This document shows, one piece after another, positions 18,554 through 26,513 of a stretch of 64,000 nt of DNA (its first letter is position 1; the number at the start of each line of letters is the position of its first letter). The stretch is from positions 161,417-225,416 of the forward strand of contig NZ_NKUF01000002.1 of assembly GCF_003206495.1 (NCBI RefSeq), written 5' to 3'. Under the pieces are notes generated by a model. That model was not told where the DNA came from, did not search any database, and was given only the letters and a program-made list of their open reading frames with translations. Both the position numbers and the translations under genes were made by a program. The stretch is from Gluconacetobacter entanii (GTDB lineage: Bacteria; Pseudomonadota; Alphaproteobacteria; Acetobacterales; Acetobacteraceae).

Positions 18554-19717
18554 ATGACGGATGACCCGCCCCTCAATCCCGCGCTGCTGCCTGCCGGTTT
18601 CGTCGATGTGCTGCCCCCCGCGGCAGAGGCGGAGGCCAGCGGACTTGAAACCCTGATGCGGGTGTTCGCCACCCATGGATATGACCGGGTTTCGCCGCCG
18701 CTGCTGGAGTTCGAGGAGACGATGCTGACGGGGTCGGGGGCGGCCGTCGCGGAACAGACCTTCCGCCTGATGGATCCCGACACGCGCCGGATGATGGCGC
18801 TGCGTCCCGACATGACGCCACAGATCGCGCGGATCGCGGCCACCCGCCTTGCGAATGAACCCCGGCCGCTGCGCCTGTCCTATGCCGGGGCGTGCGTGAT
18901 GATGGGCGGGCCTGCGCGCGATACCGACCGGCAGATCCTGCAGGCGGGGATCGAACTGATCGGTCCCGACACGCCCGTCGCGGATGCGGAAATCGTGGCG
19001 CTGGGTGCCGAGGCATTGCAGGTGCTGGGCGTGCCGCATGTTTCCTTCGACCTGACGATGCCGCCGCTGACGACCGCGCTGCTGGCTGCGGAGCCACTGA
19101 CCCCGGTGGCCCGTTCCGCCCTGCTGCGCGCGCTGGACCGCAAGGACGCGGCCGCCGTGGCGCGCCATGGCGGGGCGCTGGCCCCGGTGCTGACGGAACT
19201 GCTGCATGCGGCGGGGTCGGCGCATCGTGCGCTTGATGTCCTGTCGCGGGTCAGCCTGCCTGGTGCCGCGCGCGTGCACAGTGACCGTCTGGCGGCCACG
19301 GTTGCAGCCATTGAAAAGCGGGTGCCGGGCATCCGCCTGACGGTCGATCCGGTCGAATTCCGCGGGTGGCAGTACCATACCGGCGTGTGCGTCAGCGTTT
19401 ACGCGCTGGGCCGGCAGGAGGAACTTGGCCGGGGTGGGCGTTATCGTTCCAATGACGATGAACCCGCCTGCGGGCTGACGCTGCGTCCGGACGTGATCCT
19501 GCGTGTGGCCCCCCCGCGTGCGCGGCGCATGCGGGTGTTCGTGCCGTGGGGGATGGACCCGCGTGTGGGGCAGGCGCTGCGGGCGCAGGGTTATGCGACG
19601 GTCGCGGCCCTGGGCGAGATTGCCGACCCGGCGGCGGAGGCGCACCGCCTTGGCTGTGCCTTCGTCGCGGTTGGCGGAAAGCTGGAGCCGGTGCAGGGCG
19701 CGGGTCAGGCGGACTGA
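18554..19717 (+). CDS. hisZ: ATP phosphoribosyltransferase regulatory subunit
   Basis: 387 aa. It looks like a histidyl-tRNA synthetase catalytic core without the anticodon domain. It has LPAGFVDVLPPAAEAEA, the class II motif 2 region ALRPDMTPQIARIAATRL, and the ending VEFRGWQYHTGVCVSVYALG followed by GGRYRSNDDEPACGLTL. These match HisZ, the regulatory partner of short-form HisG in the first step of histidine synthesis. The hisZ-purA neighbourhood is conserved in alphaproteobacteria and supports HisZ over HisS. Confidence 0.92.
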   Translation: MTDDPPLNPALLPAGFVDVLPPAAEAEASGLETLMRVFATHGYDRVSPPLLEFEETMLTGSGAAVAEQTFRLMDPDTRRMMALRPDMTPQIARIAATRLANEPRPLRLSYAGACVMMGGPARDTDRQILQAGIELIGPDTPVADAEIVALGAEALQVLGVPHVSFDLTMPPLTTALLAAEPLTPVARSALLRALDRKDAAAVARHGGALAPVLTELLHAAGSAHRALDVLSRVSLPGAARVHSDRLAATVAAIEKRVPGIRLTVDPVEFRGWQYHTGVCVSVYALGRQEELGRGGRYRSNDDEPACGLTLRPDVILRVAPPRARRMRVFVPWGMDPRVGQALRAQGYATVAALGEIADPAAEAHRLGCAFVAVGGKLEPVQGAGQAD

Positions 19718-19806
19718 GTTTTTTCTTTCATCATCATGGATTTCCTTCCGGTCGCGCCTGACGATGCGCATCCGGATCGTCAGAGAAGCAGAGCGAGGAG
19801 CAGTAC

Positions 19807-21096
19807 ATGTCCAACGTCACCGTTATCGGCACCCAGTGGGGTGACGAGGGCAAGGGCAAGATCGTTGACTGGCTGGCCAGCCGCGCGGACATCGTCGTGC
19901 GGTTTCAGGGCGGCCACAATGCCGGGCATACGCTGGTGGTTGGCGATCAGACCTACAAGCTGTCGCTGCTGCCCTCGGGGCTGGTGCGTGGCAAGACGGG
20001 TGTGATCGGCAACGGCGTCGTCGTCGATCCCGAGGCGCTGCTCAAGGAAATCGACCGTGTGACGGCGCAGGGCCTGAAGGTCACGCCCGACACGCTGAAG
20101 ATCGCGGAGAACGCGCCGCTGATCCTGCCGGTGCATGGTGCGCTTGACCGCGCGCGTGAGGCCGCGCGTGGCGAGCGCAAGATCGGCACGACCGGCCGTG
20201 GCATCGGCCCCGCGTACGAGGACAAGGTGGCGCGCCGTGCGATCCGCCTGTGCGACCTTGCGGAGCCGGAGACGCTGGACTGGAAGCTCGACGAACTGCT
20301 GCTGCACCACAACACGCTGCTGCGTGGCCTGGGGGCCGCGACCTTCACCAAGGACGAACTGATGGCGTTCCTGACCGGTATCGCGCCGCGTGTGCTGCCG
20401 TTCATGGCCCCCGTCTGGGACCTGCTTGACGACAGCCGCCGCGCCGGGTCGCGCATCCTGTTCGAGGGCGCGCAGGCCGTCATGCTTGACGTGGACCACG
20501 GGACCTACCCGTATGTCACAAGCTCCAACACGGTCGCGGCGAATGCAGGCACCGGCAGCGGCGTCAGCCCGACATCCGTCGGCTTCGTGCTGGGTATCGC
20601 CAAGGCCTACACCACCCGCGTGGGCGAGGGGCCGTTCCCCAGCGAACTGCATGACGAGATGGGCCGCACGCTGGGCGAGCGCGGGCATGAATTCGGCACC
20701 GTCACCGGTCGTCCGCGCCGCTGTGGCTGGTTCGATGCCGTGCTGGTGCGTCGCGCCGTGCGCGTCGGGGGCGTCAACGGACTGGCGCTGACGAAGCTTG
20801 ACGTGCTCGATGGCCTCAAGGAGATCAGCATCTGCGTCGGTTATGAACTCGACGGGGTGAAGACCACGCATTTCCCGTCCGCCCCCGCCGCACAGGCGCG
20901 CATCCGCCCGGTGTTTGAGACGATGGAGGGCTGGGAAGGCACGACCCATGGCGCGCGTTCCTGGGCGGACCTGCCCGCGCAGGCGATCAAGTATGTCCGC
21001 CGGATCGAGGAACTGGTGGAGGCGCCAGTCACCATGCTGTCCACCAGCCCGGAACGTGACGACACGATCCTGATGCGCGATCCGTTCGAGGATTGA
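19807..21096 (+). CDS. purA: Adenylosuccinate synthetase
   Basis: 429 aa, the usual length. ATG at 19807 follows GAGGAG at a good spacing. The GTP-binding start [18 protein letters not shown] with catalytic Asp and His (GGHNAGHTL) is intact, as are [13 protein letters not shown] and the GTKLD-like base-recognition region ([12 protein letters not shown]). It joins aspartate to IMP in AMP synthesis. It ends before a double-hairpin repeat and a strong terminator shared with convergent rpoH. Confidence 0.97.
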   Translation: MSNVTVIGTQWGDEGKGKIVDWLASRADIVVRFQGGHNAGHTLVVGDQTYKLSLLPSGLVRGKTGVIGNGVVVDPEALLKEIDRVTAQGLKVTPDTLKIAENAPLILPVHGALDRAREAARGERKIGTTGRGIGPAYEDKVARRAIRLCDLAEPETLDWKLDELLLHHNTLLRGLGAATFTKDELMAFLTGIAPRVLPFMAPVWDLLDDSRRAGSRILFEGAQAVMLDVDHGTYPYVTSSNTVAANAGTGSGVSPTSVGFVLGIAKAYTTRVGEGPFPSELHDEMGRTLGERGHEFGTVTGRPRRCGWFDAVLVRRAVRVGGVNGLALTKLDVLDGLKEISICVGYELDGVKTTHFPSAPAAQARIRPVFETMEGWEGTTHGARSWADLPAQAIKYVRRIEELVEAPVTMLSTSPERDDTILMRDPFED

Positions 21097-21107
21097 GGAA
21101 GAAGGAT

Positions 21108-21190
21108 AAAAGTTTTTGGTGAAGCTTTTGCTCTAAAAAGCTTCAAAGAGACGTCGCCTTTTTTCAAAAAGGCGGCATCCAAAAACTTTT
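21108..21190. repeat. ~80-bp double-hairpin repeat, copy 4 (after purA)
   Basis: Perfect 12-bp outer inverted repeat AAAAGTTTTTGG (21108-21119) and CCAAAAACTTTT (21179-21190). Inner hairpins are GAAGCTTTT/AAAAGCTTC (21121-21144) and GTCGCCTTTTT/AAAAAGGCGGC. The GAAGC hairpin comes first. It sits 12 bp past the purA stop and immediately before a conventional terminator. Confidence 0.88.
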
Positions 21191-21211
21191 ATTGATTTCA
21201 GGAATATAATG

Positions 21212-21247
21212 AAAACGGCCCGGGGGATTGCTCTCCCGGGCCGTTTT
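21212..21247. terminator. Bidirectional terminator between purA and rpoH
   Basis: Stem AAAACGGCCCGGG and CCCGGGCCGTTTTT (13-bp perfect pairing) with a 10-nt loop. The A-run on one side and T-run on the other make it a Rho-independent terminator usable in both directions, fitting its place between convergent genes. Confidence 0.88.
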
Positions 21248-21269
21248 TCATGGTTCCGCCAGCGTTGTT

Positions 21270-22169
21270 TCAGCCCTTGTGGGCCTTTTCATGTTCCTCA
21301 CGCCGGGCCGCGACTTCGGCCTTCATCGCGTTCTGCACCTTTTCAAAGGCGCGGACCTCGATCTGGCGCATCCGTTCGCGCGAGATGTTGTAGACGTGCG
21401 ACAGGTCTTCGAGGGTCGCCGGATCGTCCTTAAGGCGGCGTTCGGTCAGGATATGGCGTTCACGCTCGTTCAGGGACTTCATCGCATTGGCCAGCAGCGC
21501 CTTGCGCCCGGAATATTCCTCGTTTTCGGCAAGGGTCTGTTCCTGGTTGTCGTGGTCATCCACCAGCCAGTCCTGCCATTCCCCTTCGCTGTCGGCGCGC
21601 AGGGGGGCGTTCAGGCTGTGATCCGGGGCGGACAGCCGCCGGTTCATGTTGACGACGTCTTGTTCCGGAACGCCCAGCGACTTTGCGATCTTGTCCACCT
21701 GTTCAGGCTGCAGGTCGCCATCGTCGATGGCCTGCATCTGCCCCTTGAGGCGACGCAGGTTGAAGAACAGCTTTTTCTGCGCGGCGGTGGTGCCGATCTT
21801 CACCAGCGACCAACTGTGCAGGATGTATTCTTGAATTGCGGCGCGGATCCACCACATGGCATATGTGGCCAGACGGAACCCGCGTTCGGGATCGAAACGG
21901 CGCACGGCCTGCATCATGCCGATGTTGCCTTCGCTGATCAGTTCGCCCACCGGCAGGCCATAACCGCGATAGCCCATCGCGATCTTTGCCACCAGACGCA
22001 GGTGGGAGGTGACCAGTTTATGTGCTGCTTCCGTGTCGCCCTTTTCCTTCCACAGGCGCGACAGTTTCAGCTCTTCCTCGGGGGAGAGCATCGGAAATTT
22101 GCGGATATCCCGAAGGTACTTTGACAGGTTGTGTTCGGGACCGGATAGAATTGCGGAAGAAGAGGCCAT
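21270..22169 (-). CDS. rpoH: RNA polymerase heat-shock sigma factor RpoH (sigma-32)
   Basis: 299 aa. Region 2 has SHLRLVAKIAMGYRGYGLPVGELISEGNIGMMQAVRRFDP and FRLATYAMWWIRAAIQEYI. The RpoH-specific box QKKLFFNLRRLK follows, and region 4 ends LEDLSHVYNISRERMRQIE. ATG at 22169 is preceded by AGGAG at 9 nt. It directs transcription of heat-shock genes; htpG in this window has a matching candidate promoter. It shares a terminator with purA. Confidence 0.96.
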   Translation of the reverse strand: MASSSAILSGPEHNLSKYLRDIRKFPMLSPEEELKLSRLWKEKGDTEAAHKLVTSHLRLVAKIAMGYRGYGLPVGELISEGNIGMMQAVRRFDPERGFRLATYAMWWIRAAIQEYILHSWSLVKIGTTAAQKKLFFNLRRLKGQMQAIDDGDLQPEQVDKIAKSLGVPEQDVVNMNRRLSAPDHSLNAPLRADSEGEWQDWLVDDHDNQEQTLAENEEYSGRKALLANAMKSLNERERHILTERRLKDDPATLEDLSHVYNISRERMRQIEVRAFEKVQNAMKAEVAARREEHEKAHKG

Positions 22170-22368
22170 CAGAATCGGACTCCTGTGTCCGGATAAACAA
22201 GCTGGCGGGGTCAGTCTGTAACGAGCAGGCGACCGACGGGTTGCAGCCGTTTTCCGAGAGACGCACGACTGGACTTGTTGTCGTCCCCACAGGACATCCC
22301 CGGAATGGGCGATATCGTGCAGGACGTCCAGTTAGCCTGGGGGCGTCGGCCCCGGCGAACAGTTCCAA

Positions 22369-22397
22369 GCGATACTGTCCCTTGGCGGTGGCGTCAA
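22369..22397 (-). promoter_or_regulatory. Putative promoter upstream of rpoH
   Basis: On the minus strand TTGACG (22397-22392) and TATCGC (22374-22369) are spaced 17 bp. This would start transcription about 200 bp before the rpoH ATG, leaving a long leader that could hold post-transcriptional control. The -10 match is moderate. Confidence 0.4.
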
Positions 22398-22424
22398 GGA
22401 AAGCCGCATTAAACCGCCTTAATA

Positions 22425-23396
22425 TCAGCCAATCGCGGCAAGCAGGTCTTGGAAATCGCGCGGGGGCTGCGTCTCGAACAGCAGGTGTTCGCCCGTGCGT
22501 GGATGCACGAAGCCAAGGCGCGCGGCATGCAGCGCCTGGCGGGGGAAATCCAGTGCCGCGGCGCGGGCGTCGGCAGGGAGGCCGCGCGCGGCGGCGGGAA
22601 TGCGCCGCAGGTAGGTCGGATCCCCCACCAGCGCGTGTCCCGCATGGGCGAAATGCACCCGGATCTGGTGCGTGCGCCCGGTCGCGAGCTTGCATTCCAC
22701 ATGGCTGAGGCTGCCATGGAAGGTATCGAGCGTGCGGTAATGGGTCATGGCATGCTTGCCGCCGCCATTGCTGATGACGGCCATGCGCTTGCGGTCGCGC
22801 CGGTCGCGCCCGATCGCGCCATCGAACGATCCCGTAGTGGGGGTCAGCACACCCCAGCACACCGCCTGGTAGGCACGTTCGATATCGCGACTGGCAAAGG
22901 CGGCGGACAGCGCCTGGTGCGCCAGTTCGGTCTTGGCCGCCACCATGACGCCCGATGTATCCTTGTCCAGCCGGTGCACGATGCCGGGGCGACGTTCGCC
23001 GCCGATCCCCGTCAAGCTGTCGCCACAATGGCCCAGCAGCGCATTGACCAGCGTCCCGTCCTCGTTCCCCGGCGCGGGATGCACCACCAGTCCCGCCGGC
23101 TTGTCGATGACGATCAGGTCGCGGTCCTCGAACAGGATGTCGAGCGCGATGTCCTGCCCCTGTGGTGTCGCCGGGTCGGCGGCGGGCACCCGCAGTTCAT
23201 AACGCATGCCCGCGCGCACCGGGTCGGCCGGATCGCGAAGCACCACGCCATCGCGCAGGAGGTGCCCGGCCTCCATCAGGGACTTGATGCGCGAACGCGA
23301 CAATGTGCCGATCGTGTCGGCCATGAAGCGGTCGGTGCGTTGCCCTGCATCCCCGACGGTGGCAATGACGGGGGCAGGCTGGATGTCTTGGGTCAT
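22425..23396 (-). CDS. rluD: RluA-family 23S rRNA pseudouridine synthase (RluD-like)
   Basis: 323 aa from ATG 23396 (MTQDIQPAPV). An S4-like N-terminal domain (RTDRFMADTIGTLSRSRIKSLM) is followed by the catalytic domain with DLIVIDKPAGLVVHPA and the active-site motif GIVHRLDKDTSGVM (catalytic Asp). The end reads TGRTHQIRVHFAHAGHALVGDP. The S4 domain and the neighbourhood with rpoH favour RluD (helix 69 of 23S rRNA), but an RluC-type paralogue lies at the left window edge, so exact specificity is inferred. It precedes rpoH on the same strand and is divergent from a small membrane protein gene. Confidence 0.88.
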   Translation of the reverse strand: MTQDIQPAPVIATVGDAGQRTDRFMADTIGTLSRSRIKSLMEAGHLLRDGVVLRDPADPVRAGMRYELRVPAADPATPQGQDIALDILFEDRDLIVIDKPAGLVVHPAPGNEDGTLVNALLGHCGDSLTGIGGERRPGIVHRLDKDTSGVMVAAKTELAHQALSAAFASRDIERAYQAVCWGVLTPTTGSFDGAIGRDRRDRKRMAVISNGGGKHAMTHYRTLDTFHGSLSHVECKLATGRTHQIRVHFAHAGHALVGDPTYLRRIPAAARGLPADARAAALDFPRQALHAARLGFVHPRTGEHLLFETQPPRDFQDLLAAIG

Positions 23397-23446
23397 GGGG
23401 CGTCCATGTAATGGAAAAACTCGCGTTCGGAAACGGAAAGCACACG

Positions 23447-23797
23447 ATGGAAAAACAGGGGTCGCGCGCGCTGCTTGCGGCGGTGATCGGCATGGGGGTT
23501 CTGCTGGCGGTGGGATCGCTGGTGCTGGTGGGTGTGCTGGTGCACCGGATTTCGCATCCCCGCGACAGCGCACCGGAACCGGTGCAGGCTGCGGCCGGCA
23601 CGGGCGCGCAGGCCGTGCTGCCGCAGGATCTGGGGCGGCTGGTGCTGGATGAACCTGCGGGCACGCATGTCACCTCGCTTGCGCGGCAGGGGGACACGAC
23701 GCTGGCGGTGGCGCTGACGGGTGGTGGGGCGGACCGTGTCATCATCTGGGACCTTGCCCGTAACCGCATCATCGGGCGCCTGCAGGTTTCGCCCTGA
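23447..23797 (+). CDS. Small single-pass membrane protein, DUF6476-like
   Basis: 116 aa from ATG 23447. An ATG at 23411 in the same frame lies only 15 bp from the divergent rluD start and leaves no room for a ribosome site. There is one N-terminal membrane helix (about residues 8-32), a Pro/Ala linker, and a small conserved C-terminal domain ('LDEPAGTHVTSLARQGDTTL', 'VIIWDLARNRIIGRL'). Similar short proteins sit beside rluD and rpoH in other alphaproteobacteria. The function is unknown; the family name is from recall. Confidence 0.65.
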   Translation: MEKQGSRALLAAVIGMGVLLAVGSLVLVGVLVHRISHPRDSAPEPVQAAAGTGAQAVLPQDLGRLVLDEPAGTHVTSLARQGDTTLAVALTGGGADRVIIWDLARNRIIGRLQVSP

Positions 23798-23896
23798 AAC
23801 CGGCCATCGCGGAAGAAAAAAGCATGCAGATCGCATTTTGGGGGATTCGTCCGCTTGTGTCGGTGGCCGCAATCCTCTAGAAGCGCCTTCGGCCAT

Positions 23897-23972
23897 GTCC
23901 CGTTCGTCTAGAGGCCTAGGACACCGCCCTCTCACGGCGGCAACACGGGTTCGAATCCCGTACGGGACGCCA
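23897..23972 (+). tRNA. tRNA-Glu (CTC)
   Basis: 76 nt. Acceptor stem GTCCCGT/ACGGGAC, discriminator G, encoded CCA (23970-23972). Anticodon stem CCGCC/GGCGG with loop CTCTCAC gives anticodon CTC (Glu). The T arm ACGGG-TTCGAAT-CCCGT is perfect. Confidence 0.95.
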
Positions 23973-24088
23973 TTGGTTCTGCGGCACGTTTCTGCCGGGA
24001 TCAGTGGCATGTTCGTGCCTTCTCACCTTTTCAATCCATGCGCCCACTGGCCTAAGTCCTGTGCCGGACAGTTCCCGGTTATTGGCCA

Positions 24089-24111
24089 ATATTGCATGTG
24101 GTGCGCAATAT
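24089..24111. promoter_or_regulatory. Inverted repeat upstream of the Rrf2 regulator gene
   Basis: ATATTGC (24089-24095) and GCAATAT (24105-24111) form a 7-bp inverted repeat with a 9-bp spacer in an AT-rich stretch about 160 bp before the Rrf2 gene. The palindrome ATTGGCCAAT (24081-24090) abuts it. It could be an operator, for instance for autoregulation, but nothing more than symmetry and position supports this. Confidence 0.3.
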
Positions 24112-24268
24112 ATACAAAACACAATAAATCTTATATGGAAATATAGCGGAAGCTTTTTTCGGTAGGGTGTGGAATATTATCGTTTTTTACGCTTCAGGGC
24201 GGAATGCGGCCGTCATTACGCCGTGTGGTAATGTCCCGCCTTCATTTCGGAAGATGCGAACAGATTAG

Positions 24269-24745
24269 ATGCGTTTGACCCTGCATACCGATTATGCCCT
24301 CCGGGTTCTGCTTTACGTGGCGTTGCGTCCCGACACGCGCGTTTCGATACGTGAGGTGGCGCAGGCCAACAGGGTGTCGGAAACCCACATGGTCAAGGTC
24401 GTCCACAAGCTGGGGCGTGCGGGCCTGATCCGCACGGTGCGCGGCCGTGGCGGCGGGATCGAACTGGGCCAGGCCGCGGACGAGATCCGGATCGGCGCGG
24501 TCGTGCGCCTGACCGAGGAAGAGCGGCAACTGGTATCGTGCATGCGCCCCAAGACCGAGGCCGAGGAATGTGTGCTGAGCGGATTCTGCCAGTTCTACTT
24601 CGTCCTTGGCACAGCGCTCGATGCGTTCATGGAGGTGCTGGACCGCTGGACGCTGGCCGATATCCTGAAGATGTCCGCGCGCGATGACATGATGCGGCGG
24701 CTGTTCATCACCAATGATGCCACCCTTGACGAGCGCCTGCCGTAA
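24269..24745 (+). CDS. Rrf2-family transcriptional regulator, NsrR-like
   Basis: 158 aa. The N-terminal winged helix begins MRLTLHTDYALRVLLYVAL and contains VSIREVAQANRVSETHMVKVVHKL, typical of Rrf2. The wing reads GRGGGIELG. Three cysteines (Cys91, Cys101, Cys107; VSC...EEC...GFC) are placed as in Fe-S-cluster-sensing NsrR, although the first interval is longer than in the E. coli protein. Such regulators sense nitric oxide or iron-sulfur status and usually repress. It is the first gene upstream of the cellulose operon on the same strand, separated by 664 bp, so a role there is possible but unproven. Confidence 0.8.
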   Translation: MRLTLHTDYALRVLLYVALRPDTRVSIREVAQANRVSETHMVKVVHKLGRAGLIRTVRGRGGGIELGQAADEIRIGAVVRLTEEERQLVSCMRPKTEAEECVLSGFCQFYFVLGTALDAFMEVLDRWTLADILKMSARDDMMRRLFITNDATLDERLP

Positions 24746-24845
24746 TCTGCGGCAGGATCTGTCCGGCAGATATGCCAGCGGGCACACAAAAGGGGCAGGG
24801 GCGCGCTTTACTTGCTTTTTCAGGTTCCTGTCCCGCTGTTTTCCA

Positions 24846-24873
24846 TTGTTGTCCGTAAAGATGTAAATATAAT
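24846..24873 (+). promoter_or_regulatory. Candidate promoter in the cmcAx upstream region
   Basis: TTGTTG (24846-24851), 16-bp spacer, perfect TATAAT (24868-24873). The -10 is strong and the -35 weak. It points toward cmcAx. The FNR-type box lies about 40 bp downstream of the predicted start, so this promoter would be repressed rather than activated by a protein bound there. Confidence 0.35.
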
Positions 24874-24914
24874 ACAAAATTGGCACGTCGCCACTTGCCA
24901 GCAGATGAGTGTCA

Positions 24915-24928
24915 TTGATCTGCATCAA
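24915..24928. promoter_or_regulatory. Perfect FNR/CRP-type box (TTGAT-N4-ATCAA)
   Basis: TTGAT at 24915-24919, CTGC, ATCAA at 24924-24928: an exact match to the FNR consensus. It sits in the intergenic region before the cellulose operon. Known background: a CRP/FNR-family regulator is required for cellulose production in Komagataeibacter hansenii. The inference is that this box is its operator. Confidence 0.6.
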
Positions 24929-25260
24929 CCCGGATTGAAATTTTAAATATCTTTCGGGTTTCCAATTTTCTTCGAACGTAAGAATATTATTACACCGACT
25001 TAAGCTTTCGGGTATGGGGCGTCTGGTTTGTTCAGGCAGCACCTGCCCTGGTGAGGGAAGGTCCCCGGTGCGGGTTCCTGCATGGTGCGGGAATTGCGGG
25101 ATCGGGGCTTGTGATAAAATTACAACTTCCGTCGGGCCGTATCGTGGCATGGGCTTTGCCATTGTTTGCCAAGGGCGGGGCGATGATTATGATCGGAGCG
25201 CGGTGCAGGCGATATCCCAAGTAAATCCATGACCGGGGATGCTTTTCGGGAATTGTGCTG

Positions 25261-25280
25261 TATCCGGTCCGGATATTTTT
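25261..25280 (+). terminator. Palindrome plus T-run in the cmcAx leader
   Basis: TATCCGGTCCGGATA (25261-25275) is a near-perfect palindrome followed directly by TTTTT (25276-25280). As RNA it can form a 6-bp stem with a 3-nt loop before a U-run. The stem is short for a full terminator, so it may be an attenuator or a protein-binding site. It lies 130 bp before the cmcAx ATG. Confidence 0.35.
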
Positions 25281-25409
25281 CGGGAGCCGTAAGGGGCATG
25301 CATGGATCCGCCGCAGGGGCGGCGTCCGCTGCCCATCATGGTTCCATGGTGTTGGCGACCGGTTTCTGTGGTGCCCTGGATGCGCGTCTTTGAGGATATG
25401 TAAGGTCTG

Positions 25410-26513
25410 ATGCAGTTGATTTCCATGATGACTGAAGAAAAGAATTCTCCGACCGCACGCGGGGTCGGGCGGCGTTCCTTTATGTCGGTCATGGCGGCGA
25501 TGGGAGGTGCTCAGATGCTTTTGTCCGGCAACGCATCCGCGGACGATGCCGCCCCCGATCCGGTCATGCAGCAGTGGGCCATCTTCCGCAGCAAGTACCT
25601 GCGCTCCGACGGGCGTATCATTGATACGGGCAACGGTGGCGAATCCCACAGCGAGGGGCAGGGCTATGGCATGCTGTTCGCCGCGGAGGCAGGGGACCTC
25701 GCCGCGTTCGAGGCGATATGGGTCTGGGCACGCACCAACCTGCAGCACACCGATGACAAGCTGTTTTCCTGGCGCTACCTCAGCGGCCATCAGCCGCCGG
25801 TGCCTGACAAGAACAACGCAACCGATGGCGACCTGCTGATCGCGCTGGCGCTGGGGCGGGCGGGCAAGCGGTTCAAGCGTGCCGACTTCGTTCAGGATGC
25901 CATGGCCATCTACGGCGATGTCGTGAACCTGATGACGATGAAGGTCGGGCCGTATGTCGTCCTGATGCCCGGCAAGACCGGGTTCATCAAAAAGGACAGC
26001 GTGATCCTCAATCTGTCCTATTACGTGATGCCTTCGCTGCTGCAGGCGTTCGACCTGACGGCGGACCCGCGCTGGCGCACGGTCATGAAGGACGGGCTGC
26101 GCCTTGTCTCCGCCGGGCGTTTCGGGCAATGGCGCCTGCCTCCCGACTGGCTGGCGGTCAACCGCACCACCGGCGCGCTGTCGATCGCGTCGGGATGGCC
26201 GCCGCGCTTCTCCTATGATGCGATTCGTGTGCCGCTCTACCTTTACTGGGCGCATATGCTGGCGCCGGACGTGCTGGCTGATTTCAGCCGCTTCTGGAAC
26301 AATTTCGGGGCCAGTGCCCTGCCGGGGTGGGTTGACCTGACGACCGGGGCGCGTTCGCCATACAACGCCCCGCCCGGATATCTTGCGGTTGCCGAATGTA
26401 CGGGGCTTGATTCTGCCGGGGAACTCCCGACACTGGACCATGCGCCCGATTACTATTCTGCAGCGTTGACGCTGCTCGTTTACATCGCGCGGGCAGAGGA
26501 GACTATAAAGTGA
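25410..26513 (+). CDS. cmcAx: Endo-beta-1,4-glucanase CmcAx (GH8)
   Basis: 367 aa from ATG 25410, chosen because AAGG precedes it at about 4 nt; later Met codons lack a ribosome site. This is the GH8 endoglucanase of the Komagataeibacter cellulose operon (BcsZ equivalent). It shows the catalytic-acid motif ESHSEGQGYGM (Glu82 in this numbering), TNLQHTDDKLFSWRYL, DKNNATDGDLLIALAL and the ending TLDHAPDYYSAALTLLVYIA. It cuts cellulose chains during export and is needed for normal fibril assembly. The N-terminus GRRSFMSVMAAMG (residues 20-32) looks like a twin-arginine signal, which starts at residues often left out of shorter gene models. The stop overlaps ccpAx. Confidence 0.95.
   Translation: MQLISMMTEEKNSPTARGVGRRSFMSVMAAMGGAQMLLSGNASADDAAPDPVMQQWAIFRSKYLRSDGRIIDTGNGGESHSEGQGYGMLFAAEAGDLAAFEAIWVWARTNLQHTDDKLFSWRYLSGHQPPVPDKNNATDGDLLIALALGRAGKRFKRADFVQDAMAIYGDVVNLMTMKVGPYVVLMPGKTGFIKKDSVILNLSYYVMPSLLQAFDLTADPRWRTVMKDGLRLVSAGRFGQWRLPPDWLAVNRTTGALSIASGWPPRFSYDAIRVPLYLYWAHMLAPDVLADFSRFWNNFGASALPGWVDLTTGARSPYNAPPGYLAVAECTGLDSAGELPTLDHAPDYYSAALTLLVYIARAEETIK

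Larger units (their letters stand above)
24746..25409. other. 664-bp non-coding regulatory region upstream of the cellulose operon
   Basis: No convincing gene. It is more AT-rich than its surroundings at 24840-25010. It holds a perfect TATAAT at 24868-24873 with a weak TTGTTG 16 bp upstream, a perfect FNR-type box at 24915-24928, a TATTAT at 24985-24990, and a palindrome followed by a T-run at 25261-25280. An operon promoter here would give an untranslated leader of about 400 nt before cmcAx. Long open frames on either strand lack start signals and known motifs. Confidence 0.6.
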
